64,000 nt of DNA, from positions 1 through 64,000 of the forward strand of contig CAKRMZ010000003.1 of NCBI GenBank assembly GCA_934365155.1, given 5' to 3'. The stretch comes from an uncultured Eubacteriales bacterium (GTDB taxonomy: Bacteria; Bacillota; Clostridia; Oscillospirales; CAG-272). Position 1 is the first letter of the stretch. Every line of letters starts with the position of its first letter. Below the pieces are notes generated by a model that was not told where the DNA came from, did not search any database, and saw only the letters and a list, made by a program, of their open reading frames with translations. The translations under genes were made by a program, and so were the position numbers. Of this stretch, positions 10,721 through 20,047 are shown one piece after another.

Positions 10721-11701
10721 TTAATCAACAATTACGCCGGCCATCTCTTCCGCGGAAATTCGGTAAACAGCGCCGTCGATTCCCTTGGCCTTCAACGCTT
10801 CAATAACCGATTCGCGCTCATATCGGCAGCCCGTCAATGCGTCTCCGATTGTTGTTGCATCTAAAGTCGAGAAGAAATCTCCGTATACTGTGGCATGGCG
10901 GATGATTCCGTTTTGTACGTCAATTTTAAATTGAATTTTTCCTCCGGCAAAGCGACCCGAACGGTCAATGTTGAACTTGGGATCCGCGCCGAAAATGCAT
11001 TCCCAATTCTGAAAATGCTCACGGGCAAGCTCCCGAATCCGCGCGTCATCCTGCGGTGTTACGGTGTAGGTATTTTGACTGCCTCCCATAATATGACGGA
11101 TCATGCTTTCTTTGAAGCGTTCGGCGCTCATCGGAGCAGGGAGATGCTCTGCAATATTGGTTACCCGTTCGCGGACCGATTTGATGCTCTTGGATAAAAT
11201 CTTATAATGATCGACGGTGGTGGCGGCTACCATTTGTTCGATATCGGTGTCGAACAAAAGCGAGCCGTGGTGGACAATGCAGTCCGCCAGACGGTATTGT
11301 GCATTCCCGGAGAATTTGCGTCCGTCAATCGTCAGATCATTTCGCCCGTTAAAGCAGGCATTGACGCCGAGCTCACGCAGCGCATCAACGACCGGTGCAA
11401 TATATTGGTGGAATTCGATTTCCGAGGCGTCCTTATGCTGAATGAAGGTGAATTGCCATCCTCCCATATCGGTATAGATGGTTCCGCCGCCGCTCATTCT
11501 GCGAACCAAATGAATATGATGGCTGTCGGCATAGGGCTTGTTGATTTCTTCCAAGACATTCTGATATTTCCCCACCATCAGCGTCGGTGTGGTACGCCAG
11601 AACAGAAATACAGTATCCGGCAGACGCTTTTCTACGGTGAAATAATATTCTAAACCGAAGTTATAATAAACATCATCCGAGCCGGTTTCAATATAAATCA
11701 T
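10721..11701 (-). CDS. lplA: Lipoate-protein ligase A (first copy)
   Basis: LplA activates free lipoate with ATP and transfers it to the lysine of lipoyl domains, or transfers octanoate for LipA to sulfurate. The 326-aa protein has the BPL_LplA_LipB catalytic motif RRMSGGGTIYTD (67-78), the active-site lysine context DGRKFSGNAQ and a C-terminal accessory domain. GGAGG lies just before the ATG, which sits 14 bases inside the end of lipA, so translation is coupled. A second, clearly different LplA is encoded two genes upstream. Substrate preference of either cannot be read from sequence. Confidence 0.93.
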   Translation of the reverse strand: MIYIETGSDDVYYNFGLEYYFTVEKRLPDTVFLFWRTTPTLMVGKYQNVLEEINKPYADSHHIHLVRRMSGGGTIYTDMGGWQFTFIQHKDASEIEFHQYIAPVVDALRELGVNACFNGRNDLTIDGRKFSGNAQYRLADCIVHHGSLLFDTDIEQMVAATTVDHYKILSKSIKSVRERVTNIAEHLPAPMSAERFKESMIRHIMGGSQNTYTVTPQDDARIRELAREHFQNWECIFGADPKFNIDRSGRFAGGKIQFKIDVQNGIIRHATVYGDFFSTLDATTIGDALTGCRYERESVIEALKAKGIDGAVYRISAEEMAGVIVD

Positions 11702-12548
11702 GTGCGTCCTCCAAGACCTCCCACGCCTTATACGAGCTGCGCGCCAGCGGAGCGGACGCTACATGGCGGAAGCCTTTTTTCAATGCGATTTCTTTATAAC
11801 GAAGGAATTCCTCTGGTGTGACATAGCGCGCCAGCGGATAGTGTTTGGGACTGGGCTGGAGATATTGGCCGATGGTTAATATATCGCATCCGGTTTCCAA
11901 AATGTCATCCATCAGGCGGTCAATTTGTTCCTCCGTCTCTCCGAGTCCCACCATAAATCCGGTTTTTGTCAATACAGAGGGATCCTTTTGCTTGCAATAG
12001 CGCAGTACGGCGAGGGAGCGGTCATACCGGGCCTGCGGTCTCACTGTTGCCTGCAACTCCTTTACGGTTTCCAGGTTGTGATTGATAACCTCGGGATGAG
12101 CGGCAATTACGGTATCTAAGGCATCGGTATTCATTTTCATATCGGAGATGAGCGTTTCAACCGTGGTGTCGGGGCAAAGAGAGCGGATCGCGCGTACGGT
12201 AGCGGCAAAATGACCGGCACCGCCGTCCGGCAGATCATCTCGCGTGGAGCAGGTGAGAACCACATGCCGGAGCTTCATTTTTTCCGCAGCCTTTGCCACA
12301 TTCATCGGCTCTGCCGGATCCGGAGGCAGCGGGCGTCCGGTTTGCACATTGCAGAAGCGGCAGTTGCGTGTGCAGATGTTGCCTAAAATCATAAAAGTGG
12401 CCGTATGCTTTCGGTAGCACTCGCCGAGATTTGGGCAGTTGGCTTCTTTGCACACGGTGTTGAGATGCAAATTTCGCATCATTTCCGCCACTTCATTGAC
12501 AGAGTCCTGGTTATAGCGCACTTTCAGCCATTCGGGTTTTTGTTCCAT
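11688..12548 (-). CDS. lipA: Lipoyl synthase
   Basis: LipA is a radical SAM enzyme that inserts two sulfurs into protein-bound octanoyl groups to make lipoyl groups. The 286-aa protein shows the LipA-specific auxiliary cluster motif with Cys33, Cys38 and Cys44 (CKEANCPNLGEC) and the radical SAM CxxxCxxC at Cys59, Cys63, Cys66 (CTRNCRFC). The C-terminal serine of the auxiliary site is present in APLARSSYKA. It lies 7 bp after the lipoyl-domain gene and overlaps lplA. Octanoyl transferase LipB is not nearby, so an LplA copy may supply octanoyl groups (inference). Confidence 0.96.
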   Translation of the reverse strand: MEQKPEWLKVRYNQDSVNEVAEMMRNLHLNTVCKEANCPNLGECYRKHTATFMILGNICTRNCRFCNVQTGRPLPPDPAEPMNVAKAAEKMKLRHVVLTCSTRDDLPDGGAGHFAATVRAIRSLCPDTTVETLISDMKMNTDALDTVIAAHPEVINHNLETVKELQATVRPQARYDRSLAVLRYCKQKDPSVLTKTGFMVGLGETEEQIDRLMDDILETGCDILTIGQYLQPSPKHYPLARYVTPEEFLRYKEIALKKGFRHVASAPLARSSYKAWEVLEDAHDLY

Positions 12549-12555
12549 TGCGGTT

Positions 12556-12795
12556 TCACTCCGTTGTTAAAACGGCGACAACAGCTCCCGCATCGACCAC
12601 ATCGCCTTCTTCAAATAATTGTTTTTTCAGAATACCGCTTTCGGTCGACTCGATTTGATTGACAACTTTGTCCGTTTCAATCTCAAAAAGCGCCTCGCCC
12701 GCAGTGACGGAGTCGCCTTCGTTTTTCAGCCATGCGCATAATACGGCATCTTTCATTTCCGGGCGCAATTTCGGCATTTTAATTTCCTTTTCCAT
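12556..12795 (-). CDS. Free-standing lipoyl-domain protein
   Basis: The 79-aa protein consists of one biotinyl/lipoyl domain of the E2 type: MEKEIKMPKL start, glycine-rich turn NEGDSVTAGE, the modification hairpin ETDKVVN with predicted lipoyl-lysine Lys43, then the ESGILKKQLFEEGDVVDAG half-repeat. It is complete, not a truncated E2, because the ATG with AAAGGGA is followed by a full domain and the stop leads directly into lipA. No E1, E2 core or E3 gene is adjacent. It may be a soluble lipoyl carrier for a complex encoded elsewhere. GcvH is less likely because the sequence is E2-like. Confidence 0.88.
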   Translation of the reverse strand: MEKEIKMPKLRPEMKDAVLCAWLKNEGDSVTAGEALFEIETDKVVNQIESTESGILKKQLFEEGDVVDAGAVVAVLTTE

Positions 12796-12840
12796 GATGG
12801 TATTCCCTTTCTGTTCGATCAGATGTTTTCATTACTATTA

Positions 12841-12868
12841 ATTATATCAATAAATCCGGCATTTGCAA
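12841..12868 (-). promoter_or_regulatory. Candidate promoter of the lipoyl-domain/lipA/lplA genes
   Basis: On the minus strand TTGCAA and TATAAT are separated by 16 nt in the only sizeable gap of the island (76 bp), giving a leader of about 40 nt. The upstream lplA may also read through. Confidence 0.55.
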
Positions 12869-12871
12869 GAT

Positions 12872-13825
12872 TTATATCAGCCAATCCATAAGTTTTTCTG
12901 CTTGATTCGGCGCAAGGCTGCGGCAAATTTCCGCAAAGAGGTCGGGATCTAAGCGCGCGCCGTTTAACAGCTCTGCAGCTTGGTTTCGGTCGATGATTTC
13001 GCAGTTGATTGCGGCATCGGAGAGGATGCCTTTTTTTGCCTGATACGATATATGAATCGGATATCCGTTAAAAATCCCGTTTTTTTCATAAGAAAAAGCC
13101 GGGGTTTTACCCCATGTCCAATCCCAACTGCAATATTTTAAATCCCGTAGCTTTTGTACCTCGACTTGCTGTTCCTGAGAGAGTCTGATGCGATTGCTTT
13201 GCGGAACCATTTGATTTAGCAGCTGCTCTTTGAATTCATCCAATGTGACAGCGGACGGCAAATGAGATTGAATATTGGTGACGGGACAGATGGCCGAAAG
13301 CGTTCCTTTGGTTTGAAAGCACTCATTTTTGTGATGGGTGGTGATCCGTTCCAGCATGTCAAGATCCGACTGAAACAGCAGTGTGCCGTGGTGCAGGAGA
13401 CGGCCTTTTTCGGAGCGCTGTGCGCTGCCGGAGATTTTAAGACCGTTGATTGCGATATCGCAGCTGCGGTTTCTTTGGGCGGGCACTCCGATGGCATTGA
13501 GCGCGGCAATAATCGGTGAAAGACAGCGCTCATAGTCCATTTCCCCGTCGGTGTTTGTAATGTAACTGTAATTTACATTGCCCAAATCGTGATAGACCGT
13601 TCCGCCGCCGGAGATGCGGCGCACCACGGGAATATTCAAGCGACGGAGTGTTTCAACATGGACTTCCCGACAGATATTTTGATAGCTGCCGACAATGACG
13701 GAGGGACTGTTTTGCCATAGAAGAAAAACTTCTTCGCCCGTGAAATTTCGAAAGACATATTCTTCGAACGCTTGATTATAAAACGGGTCGGTTGAAGAAT
13801 TATATACGGTGATCAAAGAATCCAC
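12872..13825 (-). CDS. lplA: Lipoate-protein ligase A (second copy)
   Basis: This 317-aa lipoate/octanoate ligase paralogue carries the catalytic motif RRISGGGTVYHDLGN (69-83) and the lysine context NGLKISGSAQ. It matches the canonical LplA signature more closely than the copy at 10.7 kb, which reads IYTDMGG at that place. The two proteins are clearly homologous but diverged, so this is not a recent duplication. It lies 18 bp after rsgA and could be the tail of the long operon, with a separate promoter starting the next gene. Confidence 0.93.
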   Translation of the reverse strand: MDSLITVYNSSTDPFYNQAFEEYVFRNFTGEEVFLLWQNSPSVIVGSYQNICREVHVETLRRLNIPVVRRISGGGTVYHDLGNVNYSYITNTDGEMDYERCLSPIIAALNAIGVPAQRNRSCDIAINGLKISGSAQRSEKGRLLHHGTLLFQSDLDMLERITTHHKNECFQTKGTLSAICPVTNIQSHLPSAVTLDEFKEQLLNQMVPQSNRIRLSQEQQVEVQKLRDLKYCSWDWTWGKTPAFSYEKNGIFNGYPIHISYQAKKGILSDAAINCEIIDRNQAAELLNGARLDPDLFAEICRSLAPNQAEKLMDWLI

Positions 13826-13843
13826 TCCAGTCCGTGTTGAACG

Positions 13844-14791
13844 TTAAAATTTGTTTCGGGCCTTTTTCTGCAGCTCCTCGCGAATTTTTAAAAAGCTCTC
13901 ATGACGGCTTTTTGGGATGGTCCCGTTTTGAACCGCCTGCGTTATACCGCATTCTGTTTCTTTGGTGTGAGTGCAGTCGGTATACCGGCACTCGGATAAA
14001 TACGGACGGAAATCCCGAAACGCAAGAGGAAGATCTTCGATAGACAAAAAGTCAAATCGGGTAAAATCCAGCATGGTAAATCCCGGCGTATCGGCAAAAA
14101 AAGAAGGGAGCTCGGTGGGAAGCGTAGGCAAAAACAGTTCGACGTGTCGGGTGGTGTGCCGTCCCCGCCCGATTTTTTTGCTCAGCTCTCCGGTTTCTGC
14201 GTAGAACAGGGGAAACAGATGATTGAGCAGGGTGGACTTCCCGACGCCGGAGGCTCCGGCAAAGGCGCTGACCTTTCCGCTGCAGTGTTGGCATATAAAA
14301 TCCCGAAGCGCCTCAATGCTTTGGGGCGAATGTTTGCTTTCGCAAAGCGCAAAAAAGCCGCACTGCCGATATAGGGCGCAAAGCTTCTCTGCTTGCTGCG
14401 GCGCGAGATCGGATTTGCTGACAACAATCACCGGTTCGATTCGGTTGTGCTCGCAGATGCAAAGCAGCTTGTCAATATAACACAGATCCGGAGACGGGTC
14501 CGCCGGAGGAAGCAGAATAAAAATAAAATCGAGATTTGCAATCGGAGGCCGAATCAGAGCGTTTTTACGCGGGTAAACCGAATCAATACTGAAATCGGTA
14601 TCTAAATTCAGTCGGACGCGATCTCCGACAAGAGGGAGTATTTTTTCGTGCCGAAGCACTCCTCTTGCACGGCAGTCTATTGTGCCGTCTGCATGCAGAA
14701 AAGAGGAGGGAACCTCCTCTTTTCGGTCGGGCAGGACCGTATAAATCCCGCCGACCCCTTTTAAAATCAGACCGTCGATTTTTACTGCCAT
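13844..14791 (-). CDS. rsgA: Ribosome small subunit-dependent GTPase A
   Basis: RsgA is a circularly permuted GTPase that checks late 30S ribosome assembly. From the ATG at 14791 the protein is 315 aa: an OB-fold, G4 SKSD (115-118), G1 GASGVGKS (169-176), G3 DTPG (224-227) and the zinc motif with Cys258, Cys263, His265, Cys271. An upstream ATG at 14836 lies inside prkC and would add 15 unsupported residues. The chosen start falls one base after the prkC stop. The prpC-prkC-rsgA order is conserved in Firmicutes. Confidence 0.95.
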   Translation of the reverse strand: MAVKIDGLILKGVGGIYTVLPDRKEEVPSSFLHADGTIDCRARGVLRHEKILPLVGDRVRLNLDTDFSIDSVYPRKNALIRPPIANLDFIFILLPPADPSPDLCYIDKLLCICEHNRIEPVIVVSKSDLAPQQAEKLCALYRQCGFFALCESKHSPQSIEALRDFICQHCSGKVSAFAGASGVGKSTLLNHLFPLFYAETGELSKKIGRGRHTTRHVELFLPTLPTELPSFFADTPGFTMLDFTRFDFLSIEDLPLAFRDFRPYLSECRYTDCTHTKETECGITQAVQNGTIPKSRHESFLKIREELQKKARNKF

Positions 14792-14792
14792 A

Positions 14793-16706
14793 TTACAAAG
14801 ATTCCTGCTGATTGGTGCTTGAGGTCCGCTCGGCATTGCGTTTCGATGTTACTTTTGTTTCACTGTCCGTGACCTTATCGGTGCTTTTGGAATCGGAAAC
14901 CGGCTTGGTAACGGGTTCGGTAACGGGTTCGGTAACCGGCGTTGTGTCCGGCGGAGTTGTTTCAACCGGCTCGGGACCGAGACTCAAAACAAAATCAATC
15001 TTGGATACTTTTGCGGGAACACTGGTTGTGGCAGTAAGGCTTTGCTCCAGAACCGTGCCTTTTTCGCTCTTGTCATATTTCCATGTGATTTTTCCGAGTG
15101 CCAACGAATTTTCAATCAGCATACGCATTGCATCCGATTGACTGCTGCCGACAAAGTTCGGCACTAATGTATAGGTGGTTTTGGGCCCGGAGCTGACATA
15201 AAGTGTAATTTGGGTGTCGTTGGATATTTCGGTGCCGGGCGCCGGATCTGTGCGCACGACATATCCGTTGAGAACGGTATCGCTGTTGATGCGTTCCACC
15301 TTGCTGTTGATGCCGAGCTCTTGCAGTGCAAGCTGAACCGTGCGGTATTCCGTGATGGTATAGTCAGAGAGCGTAAGGATTTTTTCTCCGCGGCTGACTT
15401 TCAGTGTGATTGTGCAAAGCTGCGTTTTTTCTTTTACCAGTTTGCGGGAACCGGCTGTCGGTTTTTGCTCCAGCACAATCCCGTCCTCTGCCGTTTTGTC
15501 GTAAACATATTCGTATTCGATTTTGTAGTACGAAGGCGGAAGCTTTTCGGTAATTTCGCTGCTTTGGTAATTTAAGCCGACTACATTCTCCACTTCGATT
15601 TCTTTCGGCTTGTTGTTTTTGGCATTGGTAATGAGCTGGGAGGTAATGATAATGCCCGATACAATGGCTGTCAGCAGAAAGGCGCTGGCCACGCCGGAAA
15701 CCATGGGCAGCAGAGATTTCGGAGATTGCTGCATTCGAAACAGATTCCGAAGCTTTCCGCCCTTCTTTTTAGCTGTGTTTTTGGAAGATGGAGTCTTGCC
15801 CAGTTTTTCTTTCGCCGCCTCTCCGACTAAAGCCATTTCATTTCTCGGACGGGTTTTAAATACGATGCCGGGGTTTTCCTTCAACGCCTGAAGATGTGCA
15901 AGCATCTGACGCGCATCGGCATACCGATTGTTCGGGTCCTTTTGCATGGCTTCCAAAATGATTTGTTCCAGTCCCGTGGGGATCTGGGGATTAATTTCAC
16001 GCGGGGCAACCGGTTTGTCATTGACCTGCATCAGCGCCACGGATACGGGGCTTTCCGCATAAAACGGAAGTTGTCCGCAGGCCATTTCATACATCACCGC
16101 GCCGAGGGAATAGATATCGCTGCGGGGGGTGATTGCCTTTCCGCTTGCCTGTTCCGGGCTGATATAATATACCGTGCCGATGGCTTTGTCCGTCATGGTG
16201 ACGGTTTCTGCCTCGGGAAGCTTCGCAATTCCGAAGTCGGTGACTTTAATCAGACCGTCTTTGAGCAGCATAATATTTTGCGGCTTGATGTCCCTGTGAA
16301 TGATTCCTTTTTCGTGGGCATGTGCTAAGGCCGTTAAAATCTGCGAGGAGAAAGAAACCACCTCGCGCCAGGCAAGAGCCCCCTTGCGGTTCATATAGGT
16401 TTTTAAGGTTATGCCGTCGATATGCTCCATTACGATATATTTGAGGTTGTCCTTTACCGAAACGTCAAAAATTTTGACGATGTTCGGATGAGAAAGCATT
16501 GATACGGCCTTGGATTCGTTCACGAAGCGCTTAATTGATTGGGAATCGTTATTGATATCATCCTTGAGCATTTTCACGGCGACCACACGGTTACCCACCG
16601 TGTCGTATGCGCGGAAAACGACGGACATTCCGCCGATGCCGATGACTTTGTCGATTCGATAACGCTTATCGAATACTTGACCTACATATCTGTCGAATGA
16701 TTCCAT
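14793..16706 (-). CDS. prkC: PASTA-domain serine/threonine protein kinase
   Basis: This membrane Hanks-type kinase senses muropeptides or lipid II through extracellular PASTA repeats. The 637-aa protein has a glycine loop GIGGMS (23-28), ATP lysine Lys45, HRD at 137-139, DFG at 157-159, one transmembrane helix (about 333-357), three PASTA domains (about 371-580) and a C-terminal Thr/Pro/Val tail with TEPV repeats. It overlaps the phosphatase prpC by 25 bases and precedes rsgA by one base, so it is tightly co-expressed. In spore formers this kinase type can trigger germination (family knowledge). Confidence 0.96.
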   Translation of the reverse strand: MESFDRYVGQVFDKRYRIDKVIGIGGMSVVFRAYDTVGNRVVAVKMLKDDINNDSQSIKRFVNESKAVSMLSHPNIVKIFDVSVKDNLKYIVMEHIDGITLKTYMNRKGALAWREVVSFSSQILTALAHAHEKGIIHRDIKPQNIMLLKDGLIKVTDFGIAKLPEAETVTMTDKAIGTVYYISPEQASGKAITPRSDIYSLGAVMYEMACGQLPFYAESPVSVALMQVNDKPVAPREINPQIPTGLEQIILEAMQKDPNNRYADARQMLAHLQALKENPGIVFKTRPRNEMALVGEAAKEKLGKTPSSKNTAKKKGGKLRNLFRMQQSPKSLLPMVSGVASAFLLTAIVSGIIITSQLITNAKNNKPKEIEVENVVGLNYQSSEITEKLPPSYYKIEYEYVYDKTAEDGIVLEQKPTAGSRKLVKEKTQLCTITLKVSRGEKILTLSDYTITEYRTVQLALQELGINSKVERINSDTVLNGYVVRTDPAPGTEISNDTQITLYVSSGPKTTYTLVPNFVGSSQSDAMRMLIENSLALGKITWKYDKSEKGTVLEQSLTATTSVPAKVSKIDFVLSLGPEPVETTPPDTTPVTEPVTEPVTKPVSDSKSTDKVTDSETKVTSKRNAERTSSTNQQESL

Positions 16707-17497
16707 GATTCAGAAAATCCTTCCGTTGCTCCAAATTTATCGGTGCGGAGTAAAACCGCAGTGATGTTATCCGGTCCGCCTGCAGCATTGGCTGCCGCAA
16801 TCAGCTCGTCAACTTTTTGTTCGACGGATTGCTGCGGGCTTGGATTGCAGACAATCGACTGTATTTGATCTGGCTTTAGTGTCCCGGACAGCCCGTCCGA
16901 GCAGAGTAACAGCCAGCAGGGAGAGTCATCGTCCAACTTGGATGATGAGATATCTACGCGGATATCCGATTGAATTCCCACGGCACGCATGATTACGTTT
17001 TTGTGGGGATAGGTCGCGGCATCCTCCGCTCGGATGTCGCCGATGTCAATCAAATGCTGAACTAAAGAATGATCGGTTGTCATTTGACGGATTTCGCTCG
17101 GATTGATTCGGTAGAGTCTGCTGTCGCCGATATTTAAAATATATAGCGTGTTTTCTACGATGAATGCGGCAACAAGCGTTGTTCCCATGCCGGAAAGCGC
17201 AGGATCTGCCTTGGATTTTGCATAAACCGCACTGTTGGCGCCGACGATTGCATGGGCAAGCGCCGCGGTAATGTCGCCGCCGGCAATGGCCCGTCCGATG
17301 GTTTCACAGACAAAATGCTCCATTCGTTCGCAAAAGCTGTGTATGGCAATTTCGCTGGCGACATTGCCTCCGTTTGCGCCGCCCATTCCGTCGCAAACAA
17401 CTGCCAGTACAATACGGGGAGTCAACTGCTTTACGTAAAAATTATCTTGATTGGTCTTTCTTTTTTGACCGATGTCACTTTTTCCGAAAAAGATCAT
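16682..17497 (-). CDS. prpC: PP2C-type protein phosphatase
   Basis: PrpC dephosphorylates PrkC and its substrates. The 271-aa protein contains the PPM metal-binding signatures: DGMGGANGG (Asp36, Gly37), the central SDGLSG and the C-terminal GGPDNITAVL. It starts MIFFGKSDIGQKRKTNQDN, the usual N-terminus. It overlaps prkC by 25 bases. The 138-bp gap before it carries a TATAAT-like -10 at about 17579-17584 on the minus strand without a convincing -35, so a secondary promoter is possible but unproven. Confidence 0.95.
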   Translation of the reverse strand: MIFFGKSDIGQKRKTNQDNFYVKQLTPRIVLAVVCDGMGGANGGNVASEIAIHSFCERMEHFVCETIGRAIAGGDITAALAHAIVGANSAVYAKSKADPALSGMGTTLVAAFIVENTLYILNIGDSRLYRINPSEIRQMTTDHSLVQHLIDIGDIRAEDAATYPHKNVIMRAVGIQSDIRVDISSSKLDDDSPCWLLLCSDGLSGTLKPDQIQSIVCNPSPQQSVEQKVDELIAAANAAGGPDNITAVLLRTDKFGATEGFSESWNHSTDM

Positions 17498-17635
17498 GAC
17501 GAATAGATCACCTCTACTTTTACCTCGATCATTTTACTTACAGGTCATACATAGGCATAAAACTCGCATTATGCTTATATTATACTTGGTTTTTCATGAC
17601 AATATCACAACTAAAGTGTGAATAAATTGCGAAAA

Positions 17636-18703
17636 TCAGGCGTTTTCGGTGGATTTGCGCTCTGCGCGGTTGCGTAGCTGTCCGCAGGACGCATGAATAT
17701 CCGCGCCTAAAGTGCGGCGCACAGTGGCAACGATATGTTCTCTCTGAAGCCTTTTTTGAAATTCAAAAATTCTTTTCTCGGAGCTTGCCTGAAAATCCGT
17801 TTCGGCGATGCTGTTAACCGGGATCAGATTAATATGCAGCGGCATGGAACTGCCGAAAACAGCGTGGAATTTTCGGGCGATTTTATCCGCGTCCTCCGGG
17901 GTATCGTTGACGCCGGAAATCAGTGTATATTCAAATGAAATTCTGCGTCCGGTGGCCCGAAAATAATGAAGTGCGGCCCGCAAGAGAGTATCGACATTCC
18001 ATTTTCGATTGACGGGCATTATTTTACTGCGGGTTTCATCGTCAACGGCATGCAGAGAAATCGAAAGCGTGATTTGAAGCTTTTCCTTTTCTAAGTCGGC
18101 AATGCGGTCGACTAAGCCGCAAGTGGAAAGAGAGATATGCCTTTGACCGATATTCAGACCGTTCGGATGCGTTACAATGCGCAGAAATTTTAAAACGTTG
18201 TCATAGTTATCTAAAGGCTCTCCGGTTCCCATCAGCACAATTCCGTCAACGCGTTCTCCGATGTCCTTCTCAATTCCGATGATCTGTCCGATCATTTCAC
18301 CGGCCGTTAGGTTGCGGACAAGGCCGCGCTTTGTGGAGGCACAGAACGCACATCCCTGTCGGCATCCCGCCTGTGTGGAGATGCATACGGAATTTCCGTG
18401 ATGATATTTCATGAAAACGCTTTCGGCGGTTTGTCCGTCCGACATTCGGAACAGATATTTTTTGGTGTCGTCGAGGGTGCTTTCCAGTCGGGTTTCAATC
18501 GACGGGAGTTCAAAAAAGCATTGCTCGGAAAGCTTTTGCCGAAGCGCTTTGGATAGGGTGGATATTTCGGTGAGCGATGTGCCGCGGTGCAATGCGGAAA
18601 AAAGCTGTTTTGCGCGATACGGCGCTTCGCCCGCGGATGTGAGAAAATCACAAAGCTCTTCATAGCTTGCCGAAAGGAGATCAAATTTGTTGTTATCCAT
18701 CAT
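17636..18703 (-). CDS. rlmN: Dual-specificity rRNA/tRNA adenine C2-methyltransferase RlmN
   Basis: RlmN is a radical SAM enzyme that methylates A2503 of 23S rRNA and A37 of some tRNAs. From the ATG at 18703 it is 355 aa, with the radical SAM cluster Cys114, Cys118, Cys121 (CRQGCAFC) and the C-terminal catalytic Cys in DIHASCGQL. A longer frame upstream lies inside rsmB and is rejected. Two tandem ATGs overlap the rsmB TGA; GAGGA lies 7 nt before the first. The start could be 3 bases later. Confidence 0.95.
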   Translation of the reverse strand: MMDNNKFDLLSASYEELCDFLTSAGEAPYRAKQLFSALHRGTSLTEISTLSKALRQKLSEQCFFELPSIETRLESTLDDTKKYLFRMSDGQTAESVFMKYHHGNSVCISTQAGCRQGCAFCASTKRGLVRNLTAGEMIGQIIGIEKDIGERVDGIVLMGTGEPLDNYDNVLKFLRIVTHPNGLNIGQRHISLSTCGLVDRIADLEKEKLQITLSISLHAVDDETRSKIMPVNRKWNVDTLLRAALHYFRATGRRISFEYTLISGVNDTPEDADKIARKFHAVFGSSMPLHINLIPVNSIAETDFQASSEKRIFEFQKRLQREHIVATVRRTLGADIHASCGQLRNRAERKSTENA

Positions 18704-20031
18704 ACGGATCCTCGACGGCGGAGCTTCGCAATGAAAAATCCGTCTGTTTTGTCCGTATCGGGGAACAGAGTGAGCATGCCGCTTTCGGCGCGCCGACCGC
18801 CGACGCAAAACGGCTCCGGCTCAAAATCCGGATTCTTTTGCAGAAAGCTTTGGATTTGTTTTTCATTTTCTTCTTTGCGCAGGGTGCAGGTGGAATATAG
18901 CAGAATCCCTCCGGGACGCACCGTCAGGGCTCCGTTTTGAAGAATGGCGGACTGAACACTCGGAAGGCGTTCAATATCCGAAAACTGTTTATGACGGATA
19001 TCCGGCTTTTTGGCAAGAACACCAAGCCCGGAGCACGGAACATCGCAGATGACCCGATCCGCCTTGCCGAAAAGCGATGCCTGCGGCTTGGACGCATCGG
19101 CGGTTTCAGCGAAAATAACAGAAACGGAAAGCTGTTTTGCGCCTTTTGAAATGAGGGAGAGCTTGTTTGGATGTAAATCAAATGCACGAACGGTTCCTCG
19201 GTTTTGCATTTGAATGGCGGCGCCGAAGCTTTTGGAACCGGGAGCGGCGCATAAATCAAAAACGTTATCGCCGGGTTTTGCGTCCAGTGCCAGCACGGCC
19301 ATTTGGGAGGCGGTATCCTGAACGAAAAAGGCGCCGGGAGCGATGGATTCAAGTTGATCAAACGAGCAACGCTGCCGCAACTCAATCGCGGTCGGTACCG
19401 TCGGGTGCGGCGCTGCGTGGATGCGGTATTCCCGAAGAAGCGTGAGTAGCTCCTCACGGCTGAGCCGCAGGGTGTTCACGCGAAGTGTAAGATACGGCGG
19501 TTCTGCTTCCGTGCCTTGGAGAATTCCTTCGGCACGGCTTTCTCCGTAGTCGTCAATCCACAGCTTTGCAAGCCACTCCGGTACGGAATAGTTTACGGAG
19601 AGATACGGCAAAATGCCGTCCTCTTTTTTCGGAAGCGTTAAATGATCCTTTTGCCGAATGTATTCCCTCAAAACGGCATTGACGAACGATACGGCGCCGG
19701 TTGCCGCGAAGCGCCGGCACATTTCACCCGCTTCAAAGCAAACCGCGTGGTCGGGAATTCGGTCCAAAAAGCGCAGCTGATACAGGCTTATGCGCAGAAT
19801 CAGCAGCACATTGATATCAATTTGTTCGATCGGCTTTGCGGAAAGACGACCGATAAGATAATCGAGCGTGATCATACGCTCTACCGTGCCGTAGGTCAGT
19901 GCGGTATAGAGATTTTTTTCCGTGCCCTCTAAGCCGTATTTTTTGATTGCGGCATCGGTTTCGATGTTCAGATATTTTTGTGCGGAAACATATTTTTTCA
20001 GTGAAATGAAAGCGGCGTGTCGTGCGTTCAT
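18700..20031 (-). CDS. rsmB: 16S rRNA (cytosine-967-C5)-methyltransferase RsmB
   Basis: RsmB makes m5C967 in 16S rRNA. The 443-aa protein has an N-terminal NusB-like RNA-binding domain (about 1-140) and a Rossmann methyltransferase domain with the SAM loop DLCAAPGSKS and the two-cysteine catalytic pair in DVPCSGLG and YSTCTL. The start lies 16 bp from yugP and the stop overlaps rlmN. The gene order fmt-yugP-rsmB-rlmN-prpC-prkC is conserved in Firmicutes. Confidence 0.96.
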   Translation of the reverse strand: MNARHAAFISLKKYVSAQKYLNIETDAAIKKYGLEGTEKNLYTALTYGTVERMITLDYLIGRLSAKPIEQIDINVLLILRISLYQLRFLDRIPDHAVCFEAGEMCRRFAATGAVSFVNAVLREYIRQKDHLTLPKKEDGILPYLSVNYSVPEWLAKLWIDDYGESRAEGILQGTEAEPPYLTLRVNTLRLSREELLTLLREYRIHAAPHPTVPTAIELRQRCSFDQLESIAPGAFFVQDTASQMAVLALDAKPGDNVFDLCAAPGSKSFGAAIQMQNRGTVRAFDLHPNKLSLISKGAKQLSVSVIFAETADASKPQASLFGKADRVICDVPCSGLGVLAKKPDIRHKQFSDIERLPSVQSAILQNGALTVRPGGILLYSTCTLRKEENEKQIQSFLQKNPDFEPEPFCVGGRRAESGMLTLFPDTDKTDGFFIAKLRRRGSV

Positions 20032-20047
20032 AAAAAAGTCCTTTGCT

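Noticed and set aside
17579..17607. Full sigma-A promoter before prpC
   Set aside because: TATAAT is present on the minus strand, but no -35 at 16-18 nt; kept only as a possible secondary start.
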